A stretch of 64,000 bases of DNA, from NCBI RefSeq assembly GCF_036711975.1, contig NC_091971.1:27039501-27103500 (forward strand). Reading direction: 5' to 3'. The translations under genes and the position numbers were made by a program. This document shows positions 1 to 11,020 of the stretch, one piece after another. Each line of letters starts with the position of its first letter. Within the stretch, counting starts at the first letter, position 1. The DNA is from Onthophagus taurus. Lineage: Eukaryota; Arthropoda; Insecta; Coleoptera; Scarabaeidae. Below the pieces are notes generated by a model. That model saw only the letters and a program-made list of their open reading frames with translations. It searched no databases and was not told the origin of the DNA.

Positions 1-180
1 GGTTATTTTGAAAAAGTTTTATGTTGGTACACTGAGAGAAAAAATCATCTTTAAATTAAAATGGTGGCGTAGTTAACGAAAAATTCTTGAATTTAGTGCG
101 AAAACGTTTAAGATGAATACTTATTAGTTCAATTTAAAAAATGTTATGATTATTCTAAAAAGTAAGGTTTTTTGCTTTAA

Positions 181-600
181 AATAGGTAAGACACTTAATA
201 CTACTATGAATATATTTTGAAGTAAGTCAGAAAGTTTTTATCGAAAATGTTTACTTATTTTGGGGTAAGATATTTTATGATTGTTTTAAAAGGTACGGTT
301 AGTTCATTTAAAATAGCAAGACACTTAATATCAACAACGGACATATTTCAAAATAAGTGATAAAGTTTTGATGGAAAATGTTTACTCATTTTGAAGTAAG
401 ATATTTCATGATTATTTTAAAAAGTATGGTTTGTTCTTTTTTTTAAACTTTAAAGACAATTAATATTTAGGACGAATATATTTCATATAAAAATAATAAT
501 AATAATTAAAAATAGTAAAGATACGTAATATTTACAACAAACATATTCCGAAATATGTGCGACAGTTTTTATGGAAAACGTTTATTCATTTCTGCTCGCG
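181..600. repeat. Left subterminal repeats of the CACTA element
   Basis: A unit of about 130 bp recurs three to four times with decay. Each starts near a variant of AGACACTTAATA (about 188, 318, 452, 518) and continues through AAAATGTTTACT and TAAGATATTTTATGATT blocks. Repeats just inside the ends are the usual transposase-binding region of CACTA elements. Confidence 0.6.
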
Positions 601-1339
601 TAAGAGTGATGTTTAAACTAAGGCATAAACTAAATAAATTAAGGTAAGTTGTTAATACCGTATTATAAATTAAAAATACGTGCTTTGAATTTTGTTATTT
701 AACTGAAACTTTCAAAATATTTTTTTAAGATTGCGCTATATAATGCAGCTAGCCCTGACAAAGGGACGCGCCGCCATCAAGACGACAAGTCGATTCAACT
801 GGCGCCTGCCATTTTTCTTTATTAATCAAGCAAGTGGTATCTGTAAGTCACCTGTTTGTAATATTGGTAAGTTATTAATAAGTATCATACCATCATTTAG
901 TTATCGTTATCAATTTAGCAAATAACAGGTCGGTGCCGTAACGAAGTTGCAGTTTTAATTATAAATATTGTTTTATTTTAAAAATTAATAATCCGAAATA
1001 CGCCCCTGACCTTTTAAAAGTAGACTGAGAAAAGGAAAGAAAGAAGTGATGGAAAAAGATGCGAAGAGGTCGCTAATTTTTATACCAGAAAAATAACGTT
1101 GCATATAGGTATTGGTTGTTTTTTAAGAAAATGAAGGAAGGGAATAACGGTTTTGGGAGTGGTAGGGATAGATATGAAATTCATACATGTTTGAACACGT
1201 TTGGAAGAACAGTGGTTGGAAGCGTTGGTAATAGTGTTGGTCGTGTCATTACCGTCATTACTAGTGGTTGCTTGAGGTGTAAGTCAGTGAGTGCGTCCAG
1301 TCCAGTAGGTCCAGTAGAAAAGATCAAGTAAGTAAAAAA
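601..1339. other. Unassigned AT-rich stretch inside the CACTA left arm
   Basis: Short open frames at 731-925 and 1116-1331 show no recognisable domain. It could hold untranslated 5' sequence of the element's genes. Nothing else is supported. Confidence 0.4.
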
Positions 1340-2460
1340 TGTATAAGGGTAGATGAAAGTTCTGGTAGAGTCGCGGCTTGTTTATTTTCCGTGACAGTAT
1401 CGTTCCGAACTTTCCACGGACGGAATTGTAGGATATCTTGTCGTTAGTAGAATTACGGCGGAGTCCGTTGATATCACGTGAACAAAATGGTGGCGGATTT
1501 ATTAGTATTGTTGTGAGGTTTTCCGCAGGCGGAATTGAAGCATAAAAGTTTTCTCTCGGGTGTAAAAATTAAATTGACTGTTGATTAGAGAAGGCCTTTT
1601 CTTTCTTTTTTAAACAATTATATGTTTAGTTTGTGCAGAGGATTGTTTAGCTACGAATATTTTTTTAAATTTTTGTATTGAAAGTCGATTTCCGTTTTTG
1701 CTTTTATTGTTGTTATTGTTCTTAATTTTACTAAAGGATATATTATATTTTTTTAAATTTAAAATCTAAGGTTTATTTTTTTAACAGTTACGTAAAGGGA
1801 ACAGAGGACCTTCCACCTCTTTATACAGCGAAAGGTGGCGCCCGAGACACCGTTGACCGACGTGATTGTGTGGGATACCGAACTACGTCACAGAATTTGG
1901 GGCCTATGAGCGAACCGTTGCTTTTGTTACCGAGCCGCTGCTTGTTTTACAGTTACAGAACTTGGATATGAATCGGTAGTATTTTTACAGCCGGGATTTG
2001 ATTTTTGTTTATTATTTCGAGGCAAGAGAAATAGTGGATTTCGTTTTCTATTAAGAAGAAAATATTAATTTTCGTTTCTTCTCGTTATTGTTTTCTTGTA
2101 TTATTATTTTATTGTTTTGCGTTTCTGTTTTTTTTTTCATACGAAGCAGATTCGTTTTATTTTCCTTTTTCGTTGTTAATAAGTTATTAATTAATAAGTT
2201 TTATTGTTAAGTATAATCAAAAATGGCCCAGGCCCGGGCCTTGATAGCGGAAGAAAATGCATGGTTCAGACTTAGAGTATCGTAGACTTACGGGTTGTAA
2301 AAGTCCGAGTTGCAGAGGGCATTAATGAAATTTGGTTTAAATACCAAAGGAGGATTAGAGATTTTACGCAAAAGACTTGTTAATTTTTTAACAGACGGTG
2401 TTTCGTCACAGCCACTCAGATATGACGTCATCGTCATATTTTTTAAAATGACACCGTATT
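1340..2460 (+). mobile_element. LTR retroelement 5' remnant (fossil)
   Basis: A primer-binding-site-like GGTGGCGCCCGAGAC lies near 1835, preceded by probable LTR sequence and followed by a leader. Near 2222 a gag-like start is seen, and sequence to about 2440 resembles a SAP-type DNA-binding segment, known at the gag N terminus of some insect Ty3/gypsy-like elements. Only the 5' part is present; no pol or 3' LTR follows, so it is a broken fossil. The LTR start is uncertain. Confidence 0.45.
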
Positions 2461-2516
2461 CATTTGTTTACGGAATTTAAAAGAATAAATCTATAGATAT
2501 AGATATATCTACAGGT

Positions 2517-2854
2517 TAATGATGTTACGGATGTGGGTTTAGCGGATGCGGAACCGGATTTTTTAATTCTAATTTGGCGGATGCGGATTTTCGGATGCGG
2601 AGTTACTGAAAAACTTTATAATTTACAATAATTATACTGTAGGTTAATAAGGCATTAAACGTAATTATTATTTTTTTAATTAATTTTGTTTGATAGCTTG
2701 ATTGATCAAATAATTAAAAAAATAATGTATTAATACCGAACGCTGATCTGACCGGAGCTCCGTTAAAATATACTTATATGCGGATGCAGATGCGGATTGT
2801 CAAATCAACGCGGATTATCCGTAGTTGCGGATGCGGATATCCGTTACATCACTA
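2517..2854. mobile_element. hAT MITE, 338 bp
   Basis: The ends TAATGATGTTACGGAT and (reverse complement) TAGTGATGTAACGGAT form a hAT-like terminal inverted repeat. The element is flanked by identical 8-bp copies CTACAGGT at 2509-2516 and 2855-2862, the duplication length of hAT elements. The interior is rich in GCGGATGCGGA-type repeats and has no coding capacity, so it depends on a transposase made elsewhere. Confidence 0.85.
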
Positions 2855-3217
2855 CTACAGGTGTTCCAACTTTTAGGAATCCCCCGCTTTTCTCTTAAAC
2901 TATAACTACCACAGATTTACAATTATCAGATCGAAAAATGGCGACGTGTGCGTAACTCGTGTGAAGATCGGGGCGATAAAAAGTTGATTTTTCAATAGTA
3001 ATTGTGTTTGAAAATAGTGTATGTGACTTTCAAGCGTTTCCTCTAACCTTTTTCTATTGGGGTGCGGTTATTTGATTAACTCTTTATTGACATTTATCGC
3101 GGGTGATATAAATTTCTTTTCGTTATCATTACGTTTTCCTGAGCGGCGATTAAATTTTCGACCCGGTGACCTTGACCGGACCTGTTGTGATCTAAATAAA
3201 TAAGATAAAATAAAATC

Positions 3218-3975
3218 ATGGCCGATAAGATCAGCGGCGACGCCGGGGTTGTTGTTAAATCGCTGGAAAATAAATTCGCGCAAACAATGGTAATGTTTGA
3301 GACGAAGTTAAATACAGCTCTAAAAGGAAAAGCTGGCGACACTCCGCTTATTACCCTGGAACACCTGGTTAAGGAATATTATGAATTTAAAGACCATATT
3401 ATTGGGTGTTTGAATGATATTAAATCTCTAATTGATGGATTGGAAGTACGCGTGGATGACTTGGAAACGTATTCTCGCCGAAATTGCTTACTTATACATG
3501 GCATAGGTGAGAGGGAAAACGAGGATACTGATGCTGTAGTGGCGAATTTCTTTGAGCAATATCTTAAGGTACCCGGTTTCACTTTCGATTTAAATCTCCT
3601 GGATAGATCACATAGAATTGGTCCAAAGAAAAAAAAATTGGATCCTCTGCAACACCTAGACCCATCATAATCAAACTGATTTCTTATAAGGATCGCAAAA
3701 TTATATGGTCTAATAAGAAACTGTTGAAAGGTACGAAGTTTTTAATAACTGAGTCACTGACCAAGAGAAGAATGAAGTTGTACGCTGCCGCGAGAAATAC
3801 TGTGGGTCCAAGGAATGCCTGGACTGCTGATGGGCGTATATTTGTGAGATCTCCAAATAATGAGATTAAGAGAATTAACGAATTCACTGATCTACCTAAC
3901 AGCTCTGTGGAATCAGCTAAGACGGAACAAAATCGTTACGAGAGGAGAACTCGTCGGCAAGTTAACAAACCATAA
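3218..3975 (+). pseudogene. LINE ORF1 protein, one frameshift
   Basis: The first part (3218-3670) has coiled-coil-like heptads and the LETYSRRNCLLIHGI segment typical of LINE ORF1 RNA-binding proteins (an RRM-like core). The frame changes near 3650. The C-terminal half continues to 3975 with YAAARNTVG and AWTADGRIFVRS, the usual end of this ORF1 type. ORF1 proteins bind the LINE RNA and act as nucleic acid chaperones. One indel near 3650 is enough to explain the break. Confidence 0.75.
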
Positions 3976-4131
3976 ATTATCATAGTTATTTTTTTGTTTT
4001 TCTTTTTTTTAAAAAAGCATTATTTTCAAAAATGTTCTTTTTTTTTTAGTAAGTCGCTTCGGCTTCAAGCATTTTTTTTTCTATAACGCCTATTTTTGTT
4101 ATTCCTGCGTTATTTAGCATTCTTTAGCTTA

Positions 4132-7100
4132 CAAGGGAAGTGTCACAACTGTGTCTCACCGATTTCGATGCAATTTGGTACAGTCATAGAATGGGCCAAA
4201 ATAAGGTTCGTACATTTTTTTATACGTGCGGTAAAAGCCCCTGGGGCGAGTTATAGGGGTTGAAAGTTTGGAGAAAAAGTACGTTTTCACTTATATTTTA
4301 AAAATGAAAAGTGCTATCAAAATTTGGTAAATTGTAACTGATATTCATTTTAAAAGAGCTTTCTTTTGATGTATCACACATATACCAGAGGGTTAAGAAG
4401 GGCGAACTACCCCTATTTTTTTGGAATTATTTAAAAACCACCCTATCGATTTTGGCGGCATTAAGTATACTTCCAGCACGTTCAAAAATATTAGTTAAGG
4501 GTTTTTTCCCATTCGCTCTAGATCATCCCCAGCGAAGTTACGGGGGTTAACATGTAACCACTTTTCGTAAGAATGATGTGATAAAATTGTCAGGTATTTT
4601 GAAAATACTTTAACAAAACCGTAAATTAGTCGCACAATAAAATGTTTAATGTAAAATAAGGCATAATACACCATTTAGGGGTGGTTGGGGTTAACCACCC
4701 CCTTAAAAATTAATTCTATCCCGGGCATTACTTGTTGATTACGGCGAAATTTGGTACTGTGTTTGTTTTATATTTGAAGTAAAAATTTTTGAAAATGGTT
4801 ATAAGGGTTACAAATTAGGGGTAGTTTTTTGTTTATACCTCGAAGATGAAAACTGCCATCGTAACTGTGGTATTGTTTTTTAAAAATCTATCTATCGATG
4901 TTCCACGAGGTAAACTACCCTCATTTTCTTTAAATAATAAATATAAAACTACTAGATAAATAAGATATTTTATTTATTTATGAGTTAAAAAGCAACTGAC
5001 AAAAAAAATAGTTCAATATACCAAAGAAGTTTATTCTACATTACTAATTGACGTTTTTTATGTATTATATTAATTTTCAATATTAAATTTATTTTTATTC
5101 TACGTAGTGTTGGCAAAAATACACCTACCAAAAAAATTTTGGCACAATATTTGTTTTTTTAGTGCCGCTTGCTAAAGGTCATTTCTCAAAATAGTTTTTT
5201 CTAGTATAAAAGAACGTGTGCCCAGTGGGTAGATTTTAGTTTCAGAGCAACTGACAGAAGCAATGGTTACAATAAACCCAATAAACGTTTTAAATTTGCT
5301 AATGACAGTTTTTACTGTTATGAATATTCCCCAGACTCCTGTAAATGAAGCAGAAGTTAGTTTAAAAGAAAATATACAGCGTATTTTAATGGAAAGTATG
5401 GAAGACTACAATATGCAAATTGAAGACGAAACTGTATTAATTTTCGATTCATCCAATGGCATCAATGACGGTCAGCAAATTATTGAAGACCAGGATACAA
5501 CTGACAGGTTTGTAGAAGATACTGATGCTCATTGTCCATTGAAGGATGACATCGACTACGAGTACAAATTAGAGGCGGTAAATTACTGGACAAGTGGGAA
5601 GAAAGGTTATTTGAAACTAGAAACCGTAAAAAACAAATACCGAAAAGTAACGTCAAAGACCCAATTGCACAGATGGTCTAAATATATTGAAGAAAGAGGG
5701 ACATACAAAGAAAAATTAGCAGAAATTACCGAATTTGTAATTAATCAAGCGAGAGCCGCCGTAGATAATAAATTGCCACTACATGATATTGATATACGCA
5801 GATGGGCTATACAAGCTAGAAATGAAAAGAATTTATCTCCTCAACTGTTCAAAGCATCTCATAGCTGGGTGCAACGTTTTAAGAAAGCAAATCGGTTAGT
5901 AAGCCGAAAAATAACAAAATTTCTATCCCAAAAACAAATTGGAAATGTTGATCGAGTAAAAACTTTAGCAAAAGATTTCGTTAAAGAGGCAAAGCTACAA
6001 ATCCAAATATATGGACCTGAAAACACCTACAATTCGGATCAGAGCGGTTTTAACTTGGAATTCCATTCGGGAAGAACATTAAGCGATTTAGGAGTTAAAA
6101 CCGTAGAAAGTGTGGTCCAGTCGGTGTCATCTACAACGCACAGTTACACAATTCAACTCGTAATATCTGCTGATGGGAAACTTCTTTCTCCACTTTTTAT
6201 TGTTTTAAAAGAACCCTCTGGCAGCTTTGGACCGAGGGTAGCAAATACAATGTTTAAAGCAGACAATATATACGTTTTGGCATCAAAATCTGGAAAGTTA
6301 ACTTCAGAACACATGAAAAATTGGCTCCAAAATGTATATTTTCCAAATACTGGTTCTAAATCATTATTATTATTAGATTCTTGGAGTGGCCATTGTCCTG
6401 AAGTTATTAGTGAAATAACTCCATCAGGTACTAATTTTAAACATTTATCTATACCTGCAGGGACAACAGGTCAAATACAGCCCCTAGATGTATTTGGTTT
6501 CAGAATATGGAAAAATTTTATTAGAAGATTCTCTGATCAGATTATTCTTTACCAGTATGATGTCAATTTACATCAGAGGGATAACATATTAAAATTGCAA
6601 TCGTTGACGCATAACCAGTTGGCTTCCCCTCGGTTTATAAATGTTTTTAAATACGCATGGTTTGCAAGTGGCTATATAGAGGAGAGACCAGACCATTTTG
6701 AAAATCCCGTGGAAGTTTGCTTTTCGAGTGAGAAGCCAACGTGTGATATCTGTGGGGATATAGCGGTCATAACATGTGCATGGTGTAAAAAATCCTTATG
6801 TTTAAAACATTTTTTCCACGACTTTCATTTTTGCCAACACTACGTAGAATAAAAATAAATTTAATATTGAAAATTAATATAATACATAAAAAACGTCAAT
6901 TAGTAATGTAGAATAAACTTCTTTGGTATATTGAACTATTTTTTTTGTCAGTTGCTTTTTAACTCATAAATAAATAAAATATCTTATTTATCTAGTAGTT
7001 TTATATTTATTATTTAAAGAAAATGAGGGTAGTTTACCTCGTGGAACATCGATAGATAGATTTTTAAAAAACAATACCACAGTTACGATGGCAGTTTTCA

Positions 7101-7816
7101 TCTTCGAGGTATAAACAAAAAACTAGCCCTAATTTGTAACCCTTATAACCATTTTCAAAAATTTTTACTTCAAATATAAAACAAACACAGTACCAAATTT
7201 CGCCGTAATCGACAAATAACGCCCGGGATAGAATTAATTTTTAAGGGGGTGGATAACCCCAACAACCCCTATATGGTGTATTATGCCTTATTTTACACTA
7301 AACATTTTATTGTGCGACTAATTTACGGTTTTGTTTAAAGTATTTTCAAAATACCTGACAATTTTATCACATCATTCTTACGAAAAGTGCTTACATGTTA
7401 ACCCCCGTAACTTCGCTGGGGTTGATCTAGGGCGAATGGGAAAAAACCCTTAACTAATATTTTTGAACGCACTAGAAGTATACTTAATGCCGCCAAAATC
7501 GATAGGGTGGTTTTTAAATAATTCCAAAAAAATAGGGGTAGTTCGCCCTTTTTAACCCTCTGCTATATGTGTGACACATCAAAAGAAAGCTCTTTTAAAA
7601 TGAATATCAGTTACAATTTACCAAATTTTGATAGCACTTTTCGTTTTCAAAATATAAGTGAAAACGTACTTTTTCTCCAAACTTTCAACCCCTATAACTC
7701 GCCCCAGGGGCTTTTACCGCACGTATAAAAAAATGTGCGAACCTTATTTTGGCCCATTCTATGACTGTACCAAATTGCATCGAAATCGGTGAGACACAGT
7801 TGTGACACTTCCCTTG
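4132..7816. mobile_element. Tc4/Tc5-like (pogo group) foldback transposon with about 1 kb TIRs
   Basis: The ends CAAGGGAAGTGTCACAACTG (left) and its reverse complement (right) begin inverted repeats of roughly 1 kb (4132 to about 5140, and about 6870 to 7816) with few mismatches. Both sides carry TTA (4129-4131, 7817-7819); the reconstructed target is CTTAG, which fits the CTNAG target and TNA duplication known for nematode Tc4/Tc5. One gene occupies the unique centre. The target was the spacer between ORF1 and ORF2 of the LINE. Confidence 0.8.
5263..6852 (+). CDS. Tc5/pogo-like DDE transposase, 529 aa
   Basis: An uninterrupted frame with a DDE_1-type catalytic core: NSDQSG with Asp near residue 259, LLLDSWSGH with Asp near 372, and GQIQPLDVFGFRIW with Asp near 409 (36 residues between the last two). 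Upstream are HTH-like DNA-binding segments (KTQLHRWSKY and a CENP-B-like SHSWVQRFKK). The C terminus has a Cys/His cluster (CDICGD, CAWCKK, CLKHFF), probably zinc binding. It should cut and paste its own element in the nucleus. The upstream TATA-like TATAAAAG near 5205 and its place between intact long TIRs suggest a gene that may still be functional. Confidence 0.85.
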   Translation: MVTINPINVLNLLMTVFTVMNIPQTPVNEAEVSLKENIQRILMESMEDYNMQIEDETVLIFDSSNGINDGQQIIEDQDTTDRFVEDTDAHCPLKDDIDYEYKLEAVNYWTSGKKGYLKLETVKNKYRKVTSKTQLHRWSKYIEERGTYKEKLAEITEFVINQARAAVDNKLPLHDIDIRRWAIQARNEKNLSPQLFKASHSWVQRFKKANRLVSRKITKFLSQKQIGNVDRVKTLAKDFVKEAKLQIQIYGPENTYNSDQSGFNLEFHSGRTLSDLGVKTVESVVQSVSSTTHSYTIQLVISADGKLLSPLFIVLKEPSGSFGPRVANTMFKADNIYVLASKSGKLTSEHMKNWLQNVYFPNTGSKSLLLLDSWSGHCPEVISEITPSGTNFKHLSIPAGTTGQIQPLDVFGFRIWKNFIRRFSDQIILYQYDVNLHQRDNILKLQSLTHNQLASPRFINVFKYAWFASGYIEERPDHFENPVEVCFSSEKPTCDICGDIAVITCAWCKKSLCLKHFFHDFHFCQHYVE

Positions 7817-7862
7817 TTAGTAAAATTTTTTTTTTGTTTTATCTTTTTTTTTTTTTGCTGAA

Positions 7863-10703
7863 ATGTTCGATGGATCTGGTTCGAGGGGGATTCAAATTTC
7901 AAATTATAAAAAGAAGTTGAACGTAGCTCATTTGAACGTTAGATCATTGGTTCCCAAGTATAATCTAATAAAATCCTTAATCCTTGATAACAATATTGAT
8001 ATTTTTGCGATGACGGAAACCTGGTTAACTCTTAATATATCCAACTCTTTAGTTAATATTCCTGGCTACAATCTGGTTCGTAGGGATCGTGGGGGGCGCG
8101 GTGGAGGTGTTGCTGTGTACATAAGAAGCTCAATACGATTTCAGCTTCTAAACAGTTCCTGCTCTATTGAGCAACTATTTTTTACCGTTGATGCAGGAAA
8201 AAAACTCTGTATTACTTTTGGAGTGGTTTATAGGCCCCCTAATTTTAATCTTCCTCTTTTTATCGAAACACTGGAGAGTACCCTTTGTGAGAGTATTGTT
8301 ACATCTCACTCGACAATTATCGTGGGCGATATTAATGTTGATCTTCTTAAGCTTGATTCTCCCTCAACAACACTTCTTCACTCATTTGCGACTTCTATTG
8401 GCTTACATCAGTTAGTCACCGAACCCACAAGAATTACACAAAATTCGCAAACTTTACTCGATCCAGTTTTTACAACAAATGATAAGCTGTTTACTAGTAT
8501 TGATGTTGTAAATGTACCTAATATATCTGATCATGAACTAGTAAAGTGTGAGCTGGCATTTGATATCGGTAGGCCTGCTGCAATTTATCGTACATACAGG
8601 GATGTGAAAAACATTAATTATCCACAATTCTTGAACGATCTGAAATCAATTCCGTGGAGAAACATATATGATCAGGAAAATGTGAATGATAAGATAACTT
8701 TTTTCAATAATTGTTTACTTACTCTGATGGATTTGCATGCACCTTTAAAAACTAGACGGTTTACAAAGCCTCCCAGTCCCTGGCTAACAGATAATACTAA
8801 ACTACTAATGTCTATTCGAGATGATGCGCTTAAAAAATTCAAAAAGTCTAAGCTAACTCAAGACTGGGTTTCATACAAGTTGCATCGCAATCTGGTAACA
8901 TCAACGGTGCGGGCTGAAAAGAAGGCATACTATGATTACGCCTTACGTAGTAAAGATCCAAAGGCTCTTTGGAGAAAGATTAAACTTCTAAATATAAATA
9001 AAAAAATCGATAACAAAGTGCCTAACATTTTTCTTCCAAACGATTTAAATAATTATTTTGTTCACGGTGATTCTTCACTTTATATCCAGACTGATCCCGA
9101 ATTACCCATATTTTATCAAAATAATGTAAACCCTAGAGTGCAGATAATGCAAGCTTTTATGCCTGTTGATGAACATGAAGTATCTATAATAATTAATAAC
9201 ATTAAAACTGCAGCGGTGGGTTCTGATGGTATCTCAATTTGGATGATTGACTTGTGTACCCCTTTTCTCATTCCTTATATTACTCACGTAATAAACGCTG
9301 CTGTTCATCAATCAGTTTTTCCGGATGCCTGGAAAATGGCTGAAGTAATTGTATTACCTAAAGTATCTTCCCCTTCTGCCCTAAGAGATTTTAGACCGAT
9401 CAGTATCCTCCCAGTAATGTCAAAAATTTTAGAGAGAGTCTTGGAAAAGCAACTTAGAGCACACTGCGAAAGGTATAGTATACTGCCAGATCAACAATCT
9501 GGGTTTCGTTCGGGTTTCAGCTGCGCAACAGCTTTATTGAACCTTACTGATGATGTATTTGCTTCTAGAGAGGCCGGGCAAGCCGCACTTTTGTTATCGT
9601 TGGACTTCACCAAAGCATTTGATACAATAAATCATAATATACTTGCATCTAAACTTAATTATTTTGGTCTTGGAAATCAAGCTGCAATTTTGATAAAGTC
9701 ATTTTTGTCGGACAGGTCTCAGGTTGTGAAGATTAATAGTCAAGTGTCGAGCGCTCTGTCTGTTACTCGTGGAGTCCCTCAGGGGTCCATTTTGGGGCCA
9801 CTATTGTTCTCTATTTATACATCTGATTTTGACCAGGTTCTCGAGCATTCGCAGATTCACTTGTATGCAGACGATACACAGCTTCTGCTGAATTTTAATC
9901 CAAATAATTGGGTTGATGCCTGCATAAAATTTAACTCAGATATAGCATTATTTTCTGATGTTGCGAAACGCCATGAACTTGTGCTAAATCCATTTAAGTC
10001 TTCTGTACTTCTGTTTTGCGGTAGTGTCACAAGGAGAGCGATTAAGCCTTTGATATCCGGTCAATTGGTGGTGGATGGCGAACCTCTTACTGTTTCTGAT
10101 GATATAAAAATTTTAGGAGTCACATTGGATCATCAGTTGAGGTTTGAGGAGCATGTGGCCAGGTGCTTGAGGGGTGGGTATGGCGCCCTGCGTCTCTTGT
10201 ATGCCCATAGGGATGTCTTAAGTAAAAAATTAAAAATTATGCTGTGTGATAGCTTGGTTCTAAGCAAATTAAATCACTGCGACGTTGTTTATGGTCCAAA
10301 TTTAACGGGGGCGAGTGGGCGTCGTATCCAGAACCTTCAGAACGGTTATCTGAGGTTTATTTACGGAATTCGTAAATATGACCATATTAGTCATAAGTTG
10401 GCAGAGACTGGGTGGTTGAACATGAAAAACAGACGTAAACTGCATGCAACTTGCGTTTATTATAAAATTATTAAAAGTCAGCGGCCTCCTTACTTGCTGC
10501 AACGCCTATCTTTCAGAAGCGATGTCCATAACATTAATATAAGGAGGAAAGATGTATTGACGGTACCACGCCGCGCCTCGCACCGATCCTTTTCCTACCA
10601 GATAGCTAAAACGTACAATGATCTACCTATGAACCTTATAGGATTGAACTGTATTTCGTTCAAGAGTAAATTAAAATCCTCCCTCCTGCTTGAGTCATCA
10701 TGA
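7863..10703 (+). CDS. LINE ORF2: endonuclease-reverse transcriptase, 946 aa
   Basis: The N-terminal apurinic-type endonuclease has LNVRSL, TETW, GDINVD (near residue 156) and SDHE (near 222). The reverse transcriptase has SLDFTKAFD (motif A, near 580), GVPQGSILGPLLF (motif B, near 637) and YADD (motif C, near 671). It nicks target DNA and primes cDNA synthesis from the LINE RNA. The frame is open end to end, the usual length for CR1/L2-like ORF2. The ATG at 7863 lies just after a T-rich spacer; since the insert at 4132-7816 separates it from ORF1, coordinated translation from one LINE RNA would now be disrupted. Confidence 0.93.
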   Translation: MFDGSGSRGIQISNYKKKLNVAHLNVRSLVPKYNLIKSLILDNNIDIFAMTETWLTLNISNSLVNIPGYNLVRRDRGGRGGGVAVYIRSSIRFQLLNSSCSIEQLFFTVDAGKKLCITFGVVYRPPNFNLPLFIETLESTLCESIVTSHSTIIVGDINVDLLKLDSPSTTLLHSFATSIGLHQLVTEPTRITQNSQTLLDPVFTTNDKLFTSIDVVNVPNISDHELVKCELAFDIGRPAAIYRTYRDVKNINYPQFLNDLKSIPWRNIYDQENVNDKITFFNNCLLTLMDLHAPLKTRRFTKPPSPWLTDNTKLLMSIRDDALKKFKKSKLTQDWVSYKLHRNLVTSTVRAEKKAYYDYALRSKDPKALWRKIKLLNINKKIDNKVPNIFLPNDLNNYFVHGDSSLYIQTDPELPIFYQNNVNPRVQIMQAFMPVDEHEVSIIINNIKTAAVGSDGISIWMIDLCTPFLIPYITHVINAAVHQSVFPDAWKMAEVIVLPKVSSPSALRDFRPISILPVMSKILERVLEKQLRAHCERYSILPDQQSGFRSGFSCATALLNLTDDVFASREAGQAALLLSLDFTKAFDTINHNILASKLNYFGLGNQAAILIKSFLSDRSQVVKINSQVSSALSVTRGVPQGSILGPLLFSIYTSDFDQVLEHSQIHLYADDTQLLLNFNPNNWVDACIKFNSDIALFSDVAKRHELVLNPFKSSVLLFCGSVTRRAIKPLISGQLVVDGEPLTVSDDIKILGVTLDHQLRFEEHVARCLRGGYGALRLLYAHRDVLSKKLKIMLCDSLVLSKLNHCDVVYGPNLTGASGRRIQNLQNGYLRFIYGIRKYDHISHKLAETGWLNMKNRRKLHATCVYYKIIKSQRPPYLLQRLSFRSDVHNINIRRKDVLTVPRRASHRSFSYQIAKTYNDLPMNLIGLNCISFKSKLKSSLLLESS

Positions 10704-11020
10704 TTTTTTTTTTATTATATTCTGAGTTATTAATGTATCGCTTTATACTGGCATGTCGTCGTATTTTGTTATTTTGTTTTTTTTTTTCATTTTGTTTATT
10801 AGTATTGTTAAAAACATTCTCATTTTTGCTTTATATATATATTTTCTATATATTCTGGATTAAGTGGAAGAGCAGTTGGTTAATAACCAAACTGAACTTC
10901 GTCCAGAAAATAAGTCTATTTTCTAAGAGTGTATTATTGTTTTCTTTCCTTTTTTTTGCGACTTATTAATAAAGGCATTATTATTATTATTATTATTTGA
11001 TATTTAACACATCGATACTG
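10704..11020. other. LINE 3' UTR, ATT tail and short spacer
   Basis: T-rich 3' UTR ends in AATAAAGGCA followed by about eight ATT units at roughly 10976-10998, the presumed reverse-transcription start signal. A short AT-rich spacer follows. Confidence 0.6.

Larger units (their letters stand above)
2863..10998 (+). mobile_element. CR1/L2-like LINE, near full length, split by a DNA transposon
   Basis: Order: possible 5' UTR (from somewhere after 2863), ORF1 (3218-3975), a spacer interrupted by the 4132-7816 transposon, ORF2 (7863-10703), and a 3' end AATAAAGGCATTATTATTATT. A microsatellite tail rather than poly(A) fits the CR1/L2/Kiri group better than Jockey. ORF2 is open across its length, suggesting a young copy. 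The precise 5' end and target duplication were not found. Confidence 0.75.

Noticed and set aside
181-600. CRISPR-like regular repeats
   Set aside because: Units are about 130 bp, degenerate, AT-rich and without spacers; they are CACTA subterminal repeats.
731-1331. Two short plus-strand frames that might be 5' exons of the CACTA genes
   Set aside because: No domain, no splice context that links them to the later exons, and ordinary composition.
4132-7816. The large inverted repeat as an assembly artefact
   Set aside because: The arms differ at several bases, a unique gene lies between them, and matching TTA target copies flank the outside.
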